Of a stretch of 64,000 nt of DNA, positions 1 through 7,398 are shown one piece after another. Location: contig CAVSET010000006.1 of NCBI GenBank assembly GCA_963727075.1, positions 682,001 through 746,000 on the forward strand. The letters run 5' to 3'. The position numbers and the translations under genes were made by a program. The notes under the pieces were generated by a model, which searched no databases, was not told the DNA's origin, and saw nothing but the letters and a program-made list of their open reading frames with translations. This DNA comes from Bog-756 sp963727075. Lineage in GTDB: Bacteria; Actinomycetota; Acidimicrobiia; Acidimicrobiales; RAAP-2. Position 1 is the first letter of the stretch. Each line of letters starts with the position of its first letter.

Positions 1-347
1 TGCTCCAGGAGGATCTACTGGCCTGGAGTCCCGAGCGCCCCTACGACCTGTGGCACGACAGGGCCGTATTTCACTTCCTGGTCGATTCGAGTCACCGAGA
101 GACGTATTTGAAGACACTTCGTTCGGCTCTGGGTCCCGAAGGGTTTGTCATCATGGCCACCTTCGCCGCGGACGGCCCCGAGTACTGCTCTGGCTTACCG
201 GTAGCACGGTACTCATCCGCCGATTTGGCCATGGTGCTCGGTACCCAGTTTCAGGTCCTTGAAGCCTTCGGGGATCATCACGTCACGCCGGCCGGGGTTG
301 AGCAGCCGTTCACGTGGGTGGCCGCCAGACACATCCACCCGAATTGA
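1..347 (+). CDS. class I SAM-dependent methyltransferase, C-terminal part (cut by window edge)
   Basis: The reading frame is open from the first bases and stops with TGA at 345-347, so the gene begins outside the window. The visible 114 or so residues contain YDLWHDRAVFHFL followed by a YLKTLRSALGPEGFVIMATF stretch. That is the post-motif II to motif III part of small class I methyltransferases, where the aspartate/histidine loop precedes a beta strand and a Pro-Gly turn. A C-terminal FTWVAARH strand closes the fold. The SAM-binding GxGxG motif would be upstream and is not seen. The substrate cannot be told. A downstream ATG at 108 would give only 79 residues and would cut the fold, so it is not the real start. 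Confidence 0.75.
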   Translation, partial: LQEDLLAWSPERPYDLWHDRAVFHFLVDSSHRETYLKTLRSALGPEGFVIMATFAADGPEYCSGLPVARYSSADLAMVLGTQFQVLEAFGDHHVTPAGVEQPFTWVAARHIHPN

Positions 348-639
348 GGACTGGAGACGGCCGAACCCAAAGGCCTGGTCCCCGCACCCGACGGCCACGG
401 TCCCGAAGCGCCGTCGTCCTGTGCTGGGCACTGGCATTGCGTTGTATGACCCTTGGTGCCGTGGAACGACGAGCCGTCGGTGGCGGACTCCCGACCTGGC
501 CCGAAGTGGCACTGGCGAGGACGGCGATCTACCGAGGCACCCGGTGATGCTCTCGGTCACCGCAGAGCGCGCCGGTCGGGCCTGAGGTCCCAGCTGCCGG
601 CATCAGCACATCCAAGGTGGTCTGGAGCGATCGGCTCAG

Positions 640-936
640 CTACATCTCCTCTTCGCGGGTGACGTCGAGATTGCGGAAGGTCGGAGGGCTGTCACAGAGC
701 TTGGCTAGCTGATCGGCGAACGCGGCTGTCTCTGGCCGGTTCGAATTCTCCATGGCCGCCTCGTAGGACGGGAACTCGACGATGTGAATGTACGTGCGCT
801 CATTGTCCCGGTCTCGACCTTGGGTGGCCCGGGTCGGCGTGCGGACGCCACTGGTCTTGGCGAGCCATTCGTCGAGAGTCCGGTTGAACGCGTCGATGTC
901 GCCGGTCCTGAATTCGATTAGTTGAACGAATTTCAT
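640..936 (-). CDS. small dimeric alpha/beta-barrel-like protein
   Basis: 98 residues. It starts MKFVQLIEFRTGDIDAFN and contains RTYIHIVEFPSYEAAMENSN and a C-terminal PTFRNLDV strand. This strand-helix-strand pattern with small, paired halves suggests a dimeric alpha/beta barrel of the antibiotic-monooxygenase or EthD type, but no catalytic residue proves an enzyme. The ATG at 936-934 was chosen because GGGAGG lies just upstream and because the sequence before it does not look like protein. It stands alone on the minus strand with non-coding sequence on both sides. The function is unknown. Confidence 0.65.
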   Translation of the reverse strand: MKFVQLIEFRTGDIDAFNRTLDEWLAKTSGVRTPTRATQGRDRDNERTYIHIVEFPSYEAAMENSNRPETAAFADQLAKLCDSPPTFRNLDVTREEEM

Positions 937-1302
937 TCTTGCCTCCCAAATAGCCGCCTGATGATGCCCGACCATACCGCGACCTGGCCGGCTCGTGACC
1001 GGGCCGGCTTCGGGGTGGAGATCTTTGGCCATCTGCCCTCGCCCAGAAGTGCCCATCCGGGGGGATCGGTGGGTATGCCGCTGTCAGCGTTCGAGAGCAA
1101 CTGTGGATCGCCTGAACCCGCTCGAGGTTCGAGGACACCCAGATGATTGAAGAGGAGCGACGCTTTCGACGTCCGGGGTGGAGGTCCAGCCCATCCTCCG
1201 GTGGATCCCCACGGAAGCTCAGAAGCACCGATGGCGTCGGGGCGCTTTCGGGACCTGTCCGGATGCGACTGACCCGCGGTCGGAGCGTGAGACAATGGGG
1301 TC
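937..1302. other. intergenic region, no gene seen
   Basis: 366 bases between the start of the minus-strand small protein and the start of the plus-strand SnoaL-like gene, so it should hold divergent promoters. No open frame in it has convincing protein character, and I see no tRNA, repeat or hairpin. The 292 bases at 348-639 are likewise empty as far as I can tell. Confidence 0.5.
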
Positions 1303-1704
1303 ATGGCTACGCAGTCAGGTGCCCGAATCGGCCGACGCCGCCACGCCTTCGAGAGTCGCGATCCGGATTCCCTTTCGCCACTGCTCGCTCCCGATGTTCG
1401 TTGGGGTGACGACGATCACCCCAACAAGTGCCGCAATCGGCAAGAAGTGCTGGCCCCATTCTCTCGGGTGTTGCGTCAGCGTGACATAGATGCCGGTACC
1501 GGGGAAATGGTCCAGGGACCGAACGCCACCCTCGGTGGGCTCGACGTTCGTTGGGCCGGATGGGGCGAAGAGTCGCTGTCTCACGTCTACCTGCTTTGCC
1601 ACGACTCGATCACGGAGATTCGCAGGTGCGACGACTGCGAGAGCGCAACCAACGGGGTGAGTTGTAATGGAGATGCGCTGTGCGGAATGTGGGTGCCTTG
1701 TTGA
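1303..1704 (+). CDS. SnoaL-like / NTF2-fold protein
   Basis: 133 residues. An N-terminal helix (RHAFESRDPDSL) is followed by LAPDVRWGDD and NRQEVLAPFSRVL, the usual helix-strand layout of nuclear-transport-factor-2-like SnoaL/DUF4440 proteins. These are small cone-shaped folds used as isomerases, hydrolases or binding proteins. The C-terminal 12 or so residues overlap the start of the next small gene by 38 bases, in another frame. It is the first gene of a tight cluster with a Cys-rich microprotein and an ArsC-like enzyme, so the three may be co-transcribed. The start at 1303 has only a weak ribosome binding site. The role is unknown. Confidence 0.6.
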   Translation: MATQSGARIGRRRHAFESRDPDSLSPLLAPDVRWGDDDHPNKCRNRQEVLAPFSRVLRQRDIDAGTGEMVQGPNATLGGLDVRWAGWGEESLSHVYLLCHDSITEIRRCDDCESATNGVSCNGDALCGMWVPC

Positions 1705-1789
1705 CGCTGGTGAAGTCGTCGAACGGTGCGGCGACCCTGAATGCTGTTGTAAGAACCTGCCGAACACAACAGTGACGCGCAAGAGATGA
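1667..1789 (+). CDS. 40-residue Cys-rich (zinc-ribbon-like) microprotein
   Basis: ATG at 1667 (alternative ATG at 1673), stop TGA at 1787-1789, 40 residues. The sequence has Cys at 5, 8, 10, 21, 26, 27 and 28. CAEC followed by C-x4-C makes a CxxC-x12-C-x4-C pattern that could hold one zinc or a soft metal or metalloid. The tail (KNLPNTTVTRKR) is basic. Its stop overlaps the ATG of the following ArsC-like gene as ATGA, the classic sign of translational coupling, and its start overlaps the end of the SnoaL-like gene. No family function is known to me. The coupling suggests it serves the arsenate reductase or phosphatase, for example as a thiol partner or metal sensor, but that is inference. Confidence 0.6.
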   Translation: MEMRCAECGCLVDAGEVVERCGDPECCCKNLPNTTVTRKR

Positions 1790-2199
1790 CGAGCACAAAG
1801 CCTGTCGTCCTGTTCCTCTGTATCCACAACGCCGGGCGAAGTCTGGCCGCCCGAGTTCTGCTTGATCACTATGCCGAAGATCGGATCCGGGTCGAATCGG
1901 CCGGCTCTGAGCCTGGAGACAAGTTGAACCCTTCGGTGGTCACAATTCTCACCGAACGTGGACTTGATCCGAGCCAAGAGTTCCCGAAGCCGTTGACTGA
2001 CGACAAAGCGCAGGCAGCCGATGTCATCGTCACCATGGGTTGCGGCGATGCGTGCCCGTTCTACCCCGGCAAGCGCTACCTCGACTGGGAACTAGAGGAC
2101 CCCGCCGGGAAGTCGGTGGACGAGGTTCGGCCCATTGTGGATGAGATCGACAGAAGAGTGCAGGCCCTCCTGAACGAGGTGCTGTCGGCCGCCACATGA
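1786..2199 (+). CDS. ArsC-like arsenate-mycothiol transferase / low-Mr tyrosine phosphatase fold
   Basis: 137 residues with the LMW-PTPase fold. The P-loop is C12-I-H-N-A-G-R18-S19 (CX5RS). A second conserved block, MGCGDACPF (C86, C90) then PGKRYLDWELEDPAGK, is characteristic of the mycothiol-dependent ArsC1/ArsC2 enzymes of Corynebacterium. In that family arsenate and mycothiol form a conjugate that mycoredoxin reduces. In the P-loop the usual SQMAA is SLAA here. The gene overlaps the upstream Cys-rich microprotein by 4 bases (ATGA). No arsenic permease or ArsR lies beside it, so arsenate as the substrate is likely but not proven by context. A protein phosphatase role is the alternative. 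Confidence 0.85.
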   Translation: MTSTKPVVLFLCIHNAGRSLAARVLLDHYAEDRIRVESAGSEPGDKLNPSVVTILTERGLDPSQEFPKPLTDDKAQAADVIVTMGCGDACPFYPGKRYLDWELEDPAGKSVDEVRPIVDEIDRRVQALLNEVLSAAT

Positions 2200-2383
2200 T
2201 TTCCGGCAGGGGGCACGTCCGTGATCTCCGGGCCAACGTGATATGCCATTGCGGCGTTCCAATGATCGCCAGAGAGAACTATCTCGAGATGTGCCTGCGA
2301 ATCAGCACTTCACCTCCCGTCATGGTTGGCGAGAACCCCACGGTGGATTGGCCTCTGGCTTCGTGGCGACCGTTGGACGACTG

Positions 2384-2998
2384 CTAGGACGACGGAGCGG
2401 TGGTCGGGACAGAACCCGCGGAGCTGATGTTGGATCCGCTTGGTAACGCGACCGGTGCTGACGTGCCGATCGCCGAAATGTCCATTCGGACAGAGGACAT
2501 CGGGACCTTCAAGATGAACGTCGAGACGTACTGGCCGTTCACGGTGAAGGTGAACGTGCCGGTCTGCCCTTGTTTGGTCAGCGTGAACGAATACGTGTCC
2601 CCCGAGTGGGTCGGGTGCTTCGCCTGCGTGACATAGGGCAGGTAGCCGTGGGCGGGGTCCAACGCGGTCGCACCCTGACTCGTCTGCGAGTGGAAGGTTA
2701 GATGTTTGGTCGAGGTGTTGGCGGAGACGGCCTGGCTCTGGTACGCCATGCTTCCAATGACGTAGACGTAGGTGCGCTTGGACCCGCTTTGAATATAACC
2801 GCCCAGCCGATCGGGTGCCTGAAACTTCAGGTAGTCGGTCTGCTTACCCTGCGGGGTGTTTTCACGCAGCACCTCCGAATAGTTGGGTGCAGAGAGCGTG
2901 TTCGTCACTGCCTGCTGCAACGATGGGATCTTGGGGGCGCCGGTGGTCGGCGTTGTCCCAGACGAGCCGCACGCGGCAATCGCCAACCCTGCGCCCAC
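2384..2998 (-). CDS. exported lipoprotein, unknown function
   Basis: About 204 residues. The N-terminus has a lipobox (LAIAAC with the Cys followed by GSSG) and then a Thr/Ser/Pro linker, as in actinobacterial lipoproteins. The rest has regular amphipathic beta strands (DTYSFTLTK, GTFTFTVNGQYVSTFIL), suggesting an open beta-barrel-like or LolA/LppX-like carrier fold. With the GTG start at 2998 the signal peptide would be only nine residues. The frame is open upstream to 3041 and reads RDRSRGIFFIVGAGLAIAAC, a normal lipoprotein signal, but offers only ATC or ATT as starts. The true start may be non-canonical, or a base may be wrong. It stands alone; ligand unknown. Confidence 0.6.
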   Translation of the reverse strand: MGAGLAIAACGSSGTTPTTGAPKIPSLQQAVTNTLSAPNYSEVLRENTPQGKQTDYLKFQAPDRLGGYIQSGSKRTYVYVIGSMAYQSQAVSANTSTKHLTFHSQTSQGATALDPAHGYLPYVTQAKHPTHSGDTYSFTLTKQGQTGTFTFTVNGQYVSTFILKVPMSSVRMDISAIGTSAPVALPSGSNISSAGSVPTTAPSS

Positions 2999-3180
2999 GA
3001 TGAAGAAAATACCTCTTGATCTGTCCCGGATTTGGCCAGGCTACACGTCAACCGAGAGGAGTCGGAGCCTGCGCAGACAAACCGTTGCGAAGCGCTCCGA
3101 GAGGAGATGCTCACGGTGCGATTCGGAGGCACATACGCTCGATGGGTCCGGGTGGCCGGGACCCCCTAAGATGAGCCACC

Positions 3181-4322
3181 TGACCTGGACCCCAAAAACT
3201 GGCCCACAGTTGTGAGAATCTGGCCGTGATCCGCCGGAGGTGGACATGGCATGTCGATACTCGAGCGAGTTCCGACACCAGGTCTGTGAGCGAATGCTGG
3301 CCGGCGACGCTGTCAAGAGCTCGCCGCCGAGCGTGGCGTCTCTGACGTCACCCTCTACAACTGGCGGCGCGCCAGGCTCTGATCGATGCCGGCCAGGCAC
3401 CTGGGCTCTTGAGCTATGAGGCGGATCGCTTGGCCCTGGCCCGCCGCCGCATCAAGGACCTCGAGAACGAGCTCGAGCTCGTCAAGGCGGCCAGCGCACT
3501 CTTCGAAGAGGGTGAGACGATCTGCCCAAACGGAAGTACCAGGTTGTCCGAGGACTGAACAACCTGGGCTAGTCCGAACGGGTCGCCTGCCGCGTGGTGG
3601 GACTCACGCACTCGACCTACTACGACGTCAAGTTCCACCAGCTCGGTTATCGCGAGATCCGCCACATGCTCTTGGCCGACCTGATCGCGGACATCCACGC
3701 CCATTCACGAGGGACCTATGGCATGTTGCGCATCCGGGGCGCCTTAGAAAATGAACAAGGCATCATCGTCAACAAGAAGCTGGTTTGGAAGTTCGCAGCC
3801 AGTGCTCCCAACGAGCTGTGGCTGACCGACATCACCGAGCATCCGACCCGCGAGGGCAGGGTCTACTGCTGTGTCGTCTTGGACCTGTTCTCGCAAGGTG
3901 GTTGGCTGGGCCATCGACCGGCGTTGTGAGTCCACCTTGGTCAACGACGCGTTGTCCATGGCGGCGGGAACGCGGATCACCTCTGCGACGATCGATTGAA
4001 CCTAACCAGTTCACGTCGTGGGCGTTCACCGAGAACGTGCGGCGTTTCGGGCTCATGGGCTCCATGGGCACGGTCGGCGACTGCTACGACAACGCACCCA
4101 TGGAGTCGTTCTGGGAATCGATGCAGATCGAGCTGTTGAACCGCCAGAGCTGGAAGACGGTCGTCGAGCTCTCGAGCGCAATGGCGGAATGGATCGAGAG
4201 CTTCTACAACCCCCTGCGGCGCCATAGCGCCCTGGGCTACCTGACGCCCAACCAATACGAGGCCCTAGATTCCAAAGAACCCAGGCCGCATTCTCATAAG
4301 TGCGGTCCACCCAATGGGGTCA
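3181..4322 (+). mobile_element. degenerate IS3-family insertion sequence with inverted ends and 3-bp target duplication
   Basis: The ends are TGACC...(3181) and ...GGTCA (4322). The strongest inverted-repeat block is 3200-3225 against the complement of 4284-4309, sharing most bases including TGAGAAT. ACC flanks the element on both sides (3178-3180 and 4323-4325), matching the 3-bp target duplication known for IS3-family elements. The 1142 bp length is slightly short for the family, consistent with the internal deletion seen in the transposase. It lies 11 bases from the 3' end of tRNA-Pro. The transposase is broken, so the element cannot move by itself. Confidence 0.85.
3246..4270 (+). pseudogene. 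IS3-family transposase remnant (OrfA + OrfB), frameshifted and partly deleted
   Basis: OrfA begins at ATG 3246 (MACRYSSEFRHQV, a Tnp_1 helix-turn-helix). It continues, after frame changes, as DVTLYNWRR and a coiled-coil LEDELELVKAA-type segment. OrfB pieces follow: an in-frame TAG near 3570, then THSTYYDVKF, SRGTYGMLRIRGAL, NELWLTDITEHPT (the first D of the DDE triad), then frame changes around 3895-4010. The last block is FGLMGSMGTVGDCYDNAPMESF (D and E of DDE) and FYNPLRRHSALGYLTPNQYE. Parts of the integrase core between the blocks are missing. The final frame runs on into the tRNA antisense strand without a proper stop. The gene is clearly dead. Confidence 0.85.
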
Positions 4323-4333
4323 ACCGCATGTCG

Positions 4334-4408
4334 TCGGGCTGCCGGGATTTGAACCCGGGACCTCTTGACCCCCAGTCAAGCGCGCTAACCAAGCTGCGCC
4401 ACAGCCCG
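4334..4408 (-). tRNA. tRNA-Pro (anticodon GGG)
   Basis: On the minus strand the sequence folds as a cloverleaf. The acceptor stem is CGGGCTG/CAGCCCG with discriminator A. The D arm is GCGC...GCGC, the anticodon stem CTTGA/TCAAG encloses loop CTGGGGG with anticodon GGG, and the T arm is CCGGG/CCCGG with TTCAAAT. The C1-G72 first pair is a known identity feature of bacterial tRNA-Pro. CCA is not encoded. The IS3 remnant ends 11 bases beyond its 3' end. Confidence 0.95.
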
Positions 4409-4540
4409 TCCCTGGCCGGCGAAGCGGAAAGTCCTACCGAGCCAACCAAGATGGGCCGGATGTCGATGCCCTGCCACCAAAGCTTCAGACCGACCCGGTG
4501 GAATCCTACTCATACTGGACCTACCGACCCGTCGCTCTCT

Positions 4541-4570
4541 CCCAACGGGGCTGTCTGCAGCCCCGTTGGG
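4541..4570 (-). terminator. strong hairpin, probable transcription terminator of the SGNH hydrolase gene
   Basis: A perfect 13-bp stem (4541-4553 with 4558-4570, CCCAACGGGGCTG) closes a 4-base loop. It lies 46 bases after the stop of the minus-strand SGNH hydrolase and 132 bases upstream of tRNA-Pro. There is no clear U-tract after it, as is common in high-GC actinobacteria. It would separate the hydrolase transcript from the tRNA. Confidence 0.75.
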
Positions 4571-4615
4571 AGATCGAAGATCGGTCAGCGGGCGTTCGAG
4601 CGGGTGGGCTCCTGA

Positions 4616-5551
4616 CTACGGGGTGGCGAGATCCGCCACGACCAGCTTGCCGATGAAGGTGTAGCCCTTGGTGTTGGCGTGGATGTTGCCCAGTGAGCAG
4701 TAGTAGGTCAACTGGCATATCTCGACGACGGCGTCAGGAATGACGCCGTAGGGCTTGAATTTCTTGGTGGAGGTGAGCGGGGTGTCGTCCCCGGCCGTCG
4801 CCTCTTTGTACGGCGCCTGGGTCACGTTGACGAAGCTGCCCTGCGGGACTGAGGTGTACGAGCTCAGCAGGGCTGGGTTGACCAAGGCATCGAACGCGAC
4901 GACCGACAGGTTGGCGAGGGATGTGTTGGGTGAGCCTGGCGGATAGACATAGTCGCCGAGGATCACGTCCGGATACGTGAGACCGACAAGCGTGGCGGTG
5001 CTGTCGCCGTTGGCGACGAGGGCCGTGCTGAGAGCGGCGACCAGAGCTGTGACATTTGTCTTGATGAGGGTGGTTGCTGGACCGACGCAAGCCACTGGAT
5101 CGGGTGCCTTTGCGCACGACGTCACGTCGTTGCCGCCGATCGACACGGTGATGAGCCCGACCTTGCCAAAGTTGGACGGGTTCTCGATGAAGCTGAGTGC
5201 TGCCGTTTCCTGGGTGGTCGTCGGGTAGGGAACGGCGTTGGTGGCGGCGACTGGCCCGTACCCGGACTCGAGGCAACCAATGGCGCTCATGATCGAGGTG
5301 GTGGTGGCGCCCCCACAACCGAAGTTCTCGAGCTGGTAGTTGGTCTTCCTGGCCACGTAGGCGGTGTAGCCGGCCGTAGCGCCCAGACCCGGCTGGAAGC
5401 CGACCGAGTAGGAGTCTCCGAGCGAGAGGTAGTACTTGGGAGGCGGCTTGGCCGCCTGGCTCACACCGGGGACCACGACGAGTCCGAGGGCGGCGACGGT
5501 GCCGGCGACCGCCACCGACAAGGCCAAGGACAGAGTGGAACGTGGACGCAT
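4616..5551 (-). CDS. secreted SGNH-family lipase/esterase
   Basis: 311 residues from the chosen ATG, which starts MRPRSTLSLALSV, a Sec signal peptide (basic n-region, about 20 hydrophobic residues, cleavage near SQA-AK). The mature protein opens with YYLSLGDSYSVG, block I of the GDSL/SGNH family with Ser47 as nucleophile. A glycine block NFGCGGATT and SIGGNDV (block III, oxyanion Asn) follow. GNIHANTKGY near the C-terminus supplies the catalytic His (block V). Known members hydrolyse ester bonds in lipids or polysaccharide substituents outside the cell. A GTG at 5611 would add 20 residues ahead of the signal and is unlikely. A related gene lies at 58.3-59.4 kb. Confidence 0.85.
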   Translation of the reverse strand: MRPRSTLSLALSVAVAGTVAALGLVVVPGVSQAAKPPPKYYLSLGDSYSVGFQPGLGATAGYTAYVARKTNYQLENFGCGGATTTSIMSAIGCLESGYGPVAATNAVPYPTTTQETAALSFIENPSNFGKVGLITVSIGGNDVTSCAKAPDPVACVGPATTLIKTNVTALVAALSTALVANGDSTATLVGLTYPDVILGDYVYPPGSPNTSLANLSVVAFDALVNPALLSSYTSVPQGSFVNVTQAPYKEATAGDDTPLTSTKKFKPYGVIPDAVVEICQLTYYCSLGNIHANTKGYTFIGKLVVADLATP

Positions 5552-5584
5552 GCGGATCCCCCGATGTTGAGCCTTCGCGGTGAT

Positions 5585-5599
5585 GTCACACGAAGTGAC
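5585..5599. promoter_or_regulatory. short inverted repeat upstream of the SGNH hydrolase
   Basis: GTCAC-acgaa-GTGAC lies about 35-50 bases before the hydrolase start. It could be an operator half-site pair or a 5'-leader hairpin. There is no adjacent regulator gene, so the assignment is only suggestive. Confidence 0.3.
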
Positions 5600-5715
5600 C
5601 TTTGTTAGCACAGAACGCTGGGCTCCGGGTCACCCACGGTGACGGTCCGCGACGGAACGGCCGTCCGGGCCACGCAGAGTGCTCGCTTGCCTCCGGCCCC
5701 GGCCGCCCGGGGCGG

Positions 5716-5913
5716 TCAGATGTGGTGGACCACCCAGGTCACCCCTTGGAAGGCCCGGTACCCCAGGTAGACGACCGTCGCCGCCAGCATGAACTTGAAG
5801 TACCAGGGCGATTGGCGGTGGGCCAGAGGAGTGCCCCCGCAGTCGGGGCAGGTCCCCTCGTCGGTGAGCTCGTCGGCCTCGATCCGCTGATCGCACTGGT
5901 CACACCAAGGCAC
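5716..5913 (-). CDS. small zinc-ribbon membrane protein
   Basis: 65 residues. GTG at 5913-5911 was chosen because GGGGAGGA sits about nine bases upstream and the sequence before it is not protein-like. CDQC (residues 4-7) and CPDC near residue 23 form a four-Cys zinc ribbon. After SPWYFKF one transmembrane helix (MLAATVVYLGYRAFQGV) ends in VVHHI. The layout of a cytoplasmic zinc ribbon plus a C-terminal anchor is common in actinobacterial hypothetical proteins. It lies 90 bases after der on the same strand and could be the last gene of that operon. The function is unknown. Confidence 0.65.
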   Translation of the reverse strand: MPWCDQCDQRIEADELTDEGTCPDCGGTPLAHRQSPWYFKFMLAATVVYLGYRAFQGVTWVVHHI

Positions 5914-6003
5914 GACCCGGTCCTCCCCGGCCCGGCGCAGTGCCGGCACCCGGCCCCTCGCCGTCCACCTGCCCGGCGCGGTCCCGCGACGCCGCACCAC
6001 CCG

Positions 6004-7398
6004 TCACCGCCGGCCTCCATTCCGGCGCCCCCCGCTCGAGCGCACCCGGAGCTTGATGGGCGTAGGGCCGAGGTTGAACCGTTCGCGGAGCCCGCGTTCG
6101 AGGTATCGCAGATAGGTGGGTTGGAGCCGTCCGTTGGTGAACAGCGTGAAGGTCGGTGGATCGGTGGCCCCCTGGACCGCGTACCGGATCCGAGCCCCGG
6201 CAGGAGGGTGGGCCGACTGGATCGACGTCATCGCCCGATTGAGCTCACCGGTGGGGATCCGTAGATGGTAAGCCTCCTCGGCGGCCGCCACCGCCGGGAG
6301 GATGTGGTGAACCCCGAGCCCGGACAGCGCGCTCACCTTGAGCACCGGGGACTCGCCGAGGAAGGCCAGGCGATCCCCGATGTCGGCCAGGATGCCGTCC
6401 CGGTCCTCCGGGGCCACCAGCTCCCACTTGTTGAGCACCACCACCGTGGGGCACCCAGCCGCCCCGACCCGTTCGGCCAGGCGCTGGTCCTGGTGGGTCA
6501 CGCCCGCCGTCGCATCGATGACCAGCAGGGCGATGTCGGCCTGGTCGAGGGCCTCGAGGGCCCGGAGCACCGAGAAGTACTCGCTCCCGTACTCGGTGCG
6601 GGAGCGTCTCCGCATGCCGGCGGTGTCCACGAAGCACACCGTTCCCTCCGGGGTCTCGACGATGGTGTCGACGGCGTCGCGGGTGGTGCCCGGGGCGTCA
6701 TGGGTCACCGACCGCTCGTCGCCCACCAATCGGTTGAAGAGCGACGACTTCCCGACGTTAGGCCGGCCCACCAGCGCCACCCTCGGGGCGGGCTGACTGA
6801 TCGGGCTCGATTGGGCGCCGGGCGGTCCGGATGGTTCAGATGGTTCGGCCGCGACCGCGCCGACCGCGCCGACCGCGCCTTCGCCCTCGGAATCGGTGAT
6901 GAGTCGCACCACCTCGTCGAGGAGGTCGCCCGTCCCCCGCCCGTGCAGGGCACTCACCGGCCACGGAGTCCCGAGCCCAAGGCTCATGGCCTCCCAGGTG
7001 TCCCCCTCGCGTTGGGGCGAGTCCACTTTGTTGACCACCACCCGCACCGGCCGGCCGGACCGCTTGAGGAAGCGCGCCACCGCCATGTCCTCCTCGACGA
7101 CCCCGACTGTGACGTCGACCACCAGGAGGACGACGTCCGCCGTGTCGACGGCGCGCGCCGCCTGGGCACTGACTTGGGCGTCGAGCGCGTCCCCACCGGA
7201 CAGCCAGCCCCCGGTGTCCACCACGGTGAACGCCTGACCGCGCCATTCGGCGTCCAGCTCCTTGCGGTCGCGGGTGACGCCGGGTCGCTCCTCGACCACA
7301 GCGGCCCGACGTCCCACGATGCGATTGACCAGGGTTGACTTACCGACATTGGGTCGACCGGCGATCACTACGAGGGGTTGCATCCTTCCCTCGTTCAT
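6004..7398 (-). CDS. der: ribosome-assembly GTPase Der (EngA)
   Basis: 464 residues with two tandem GTPase domains. P-loop 1 is GRPNVGKST (14-22) with DTGG at 61-64 and NKVD at 123-126. P-loop 2 is GRPNVGKSS (211-219) with DTAGMRRRS and NKWE. A C-terminal KH-like domain (PTYLRYLERGLRERFNLGPTPIKL) follows. Der is needed for maturation of the 50S subunit. The linker between the G domains (about 171-205) is long and rich in Ala, Val, Pro and Ser, encoded partly by a 9-bp triplication. The start overlaps the stop of the DUF512 gene (ATGA), so the two are coupled. An alternative start is the ATG at 7383, preceded by GAGG. Confidence 0.97.
   Translation of the reverse strand: MNEGRMQPLVVIAGRPNVGKSTLVNRIVGRRAAVVEERPGVTRDRKELDAEWRGQAFTVVDTGGWLSGGDALDAQVSAQAARAVDTADVVLLVVDVTVGVVEEDMAVARFLKRSGRPVRVVVNKVDSPQREGDTWEAMSLGLGTPWPVSALHGRGTGDLLDEVVRLITDSEGEGAVGAVGAVAAEPSEPSGPPGAQSSPISQPAPRVALVGRPNVGKSSLFNRLVGDERSVTHDAPGTTRDAVDTIVETPEGTVCFVDTAGMRRRSRTEYGSEYFSVLRALEALDQADIALLVIDATAGVTHQDQRLAERVGAAGCPTVVVLNKWELVAPEDRDGILADIGDRLAFLGESPVLKVSALSGLGVHHILPAVAAAEEAYHLRIPTGELNRAMTSIQSAHPPAGARIRYAVQGATDPPTFTLFTNGRLQPTYLRYLERGLRERFNLGPTPIKLRVRSSGGRRNGGRR
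6853..6879 (+). repeat. 9-bp tandem repeat x3 in the der linker
   Basis: GACCGCGCC occurs three times in a row. In der (minus strand) this encodes repeated Gly-Ala-Val in the linker between the two GTPase domains, so copy changes keep the frame. Confidence 0.85.

Noticed and set aside
2196..2387. A 63-codon frame after arsC as a small gene
   Set aside because: No motif, no ribosome binding site, poor third-position GC and no conserved context.
4328..4410. Protein-like sequence SSGCRDLNPGPLDPQSSAL in a plus-strand frame
   Set aside because: It is the well-known false translation of the antisense strand of a tRNA gene; here it is tRNA-Pro on the minus strand.
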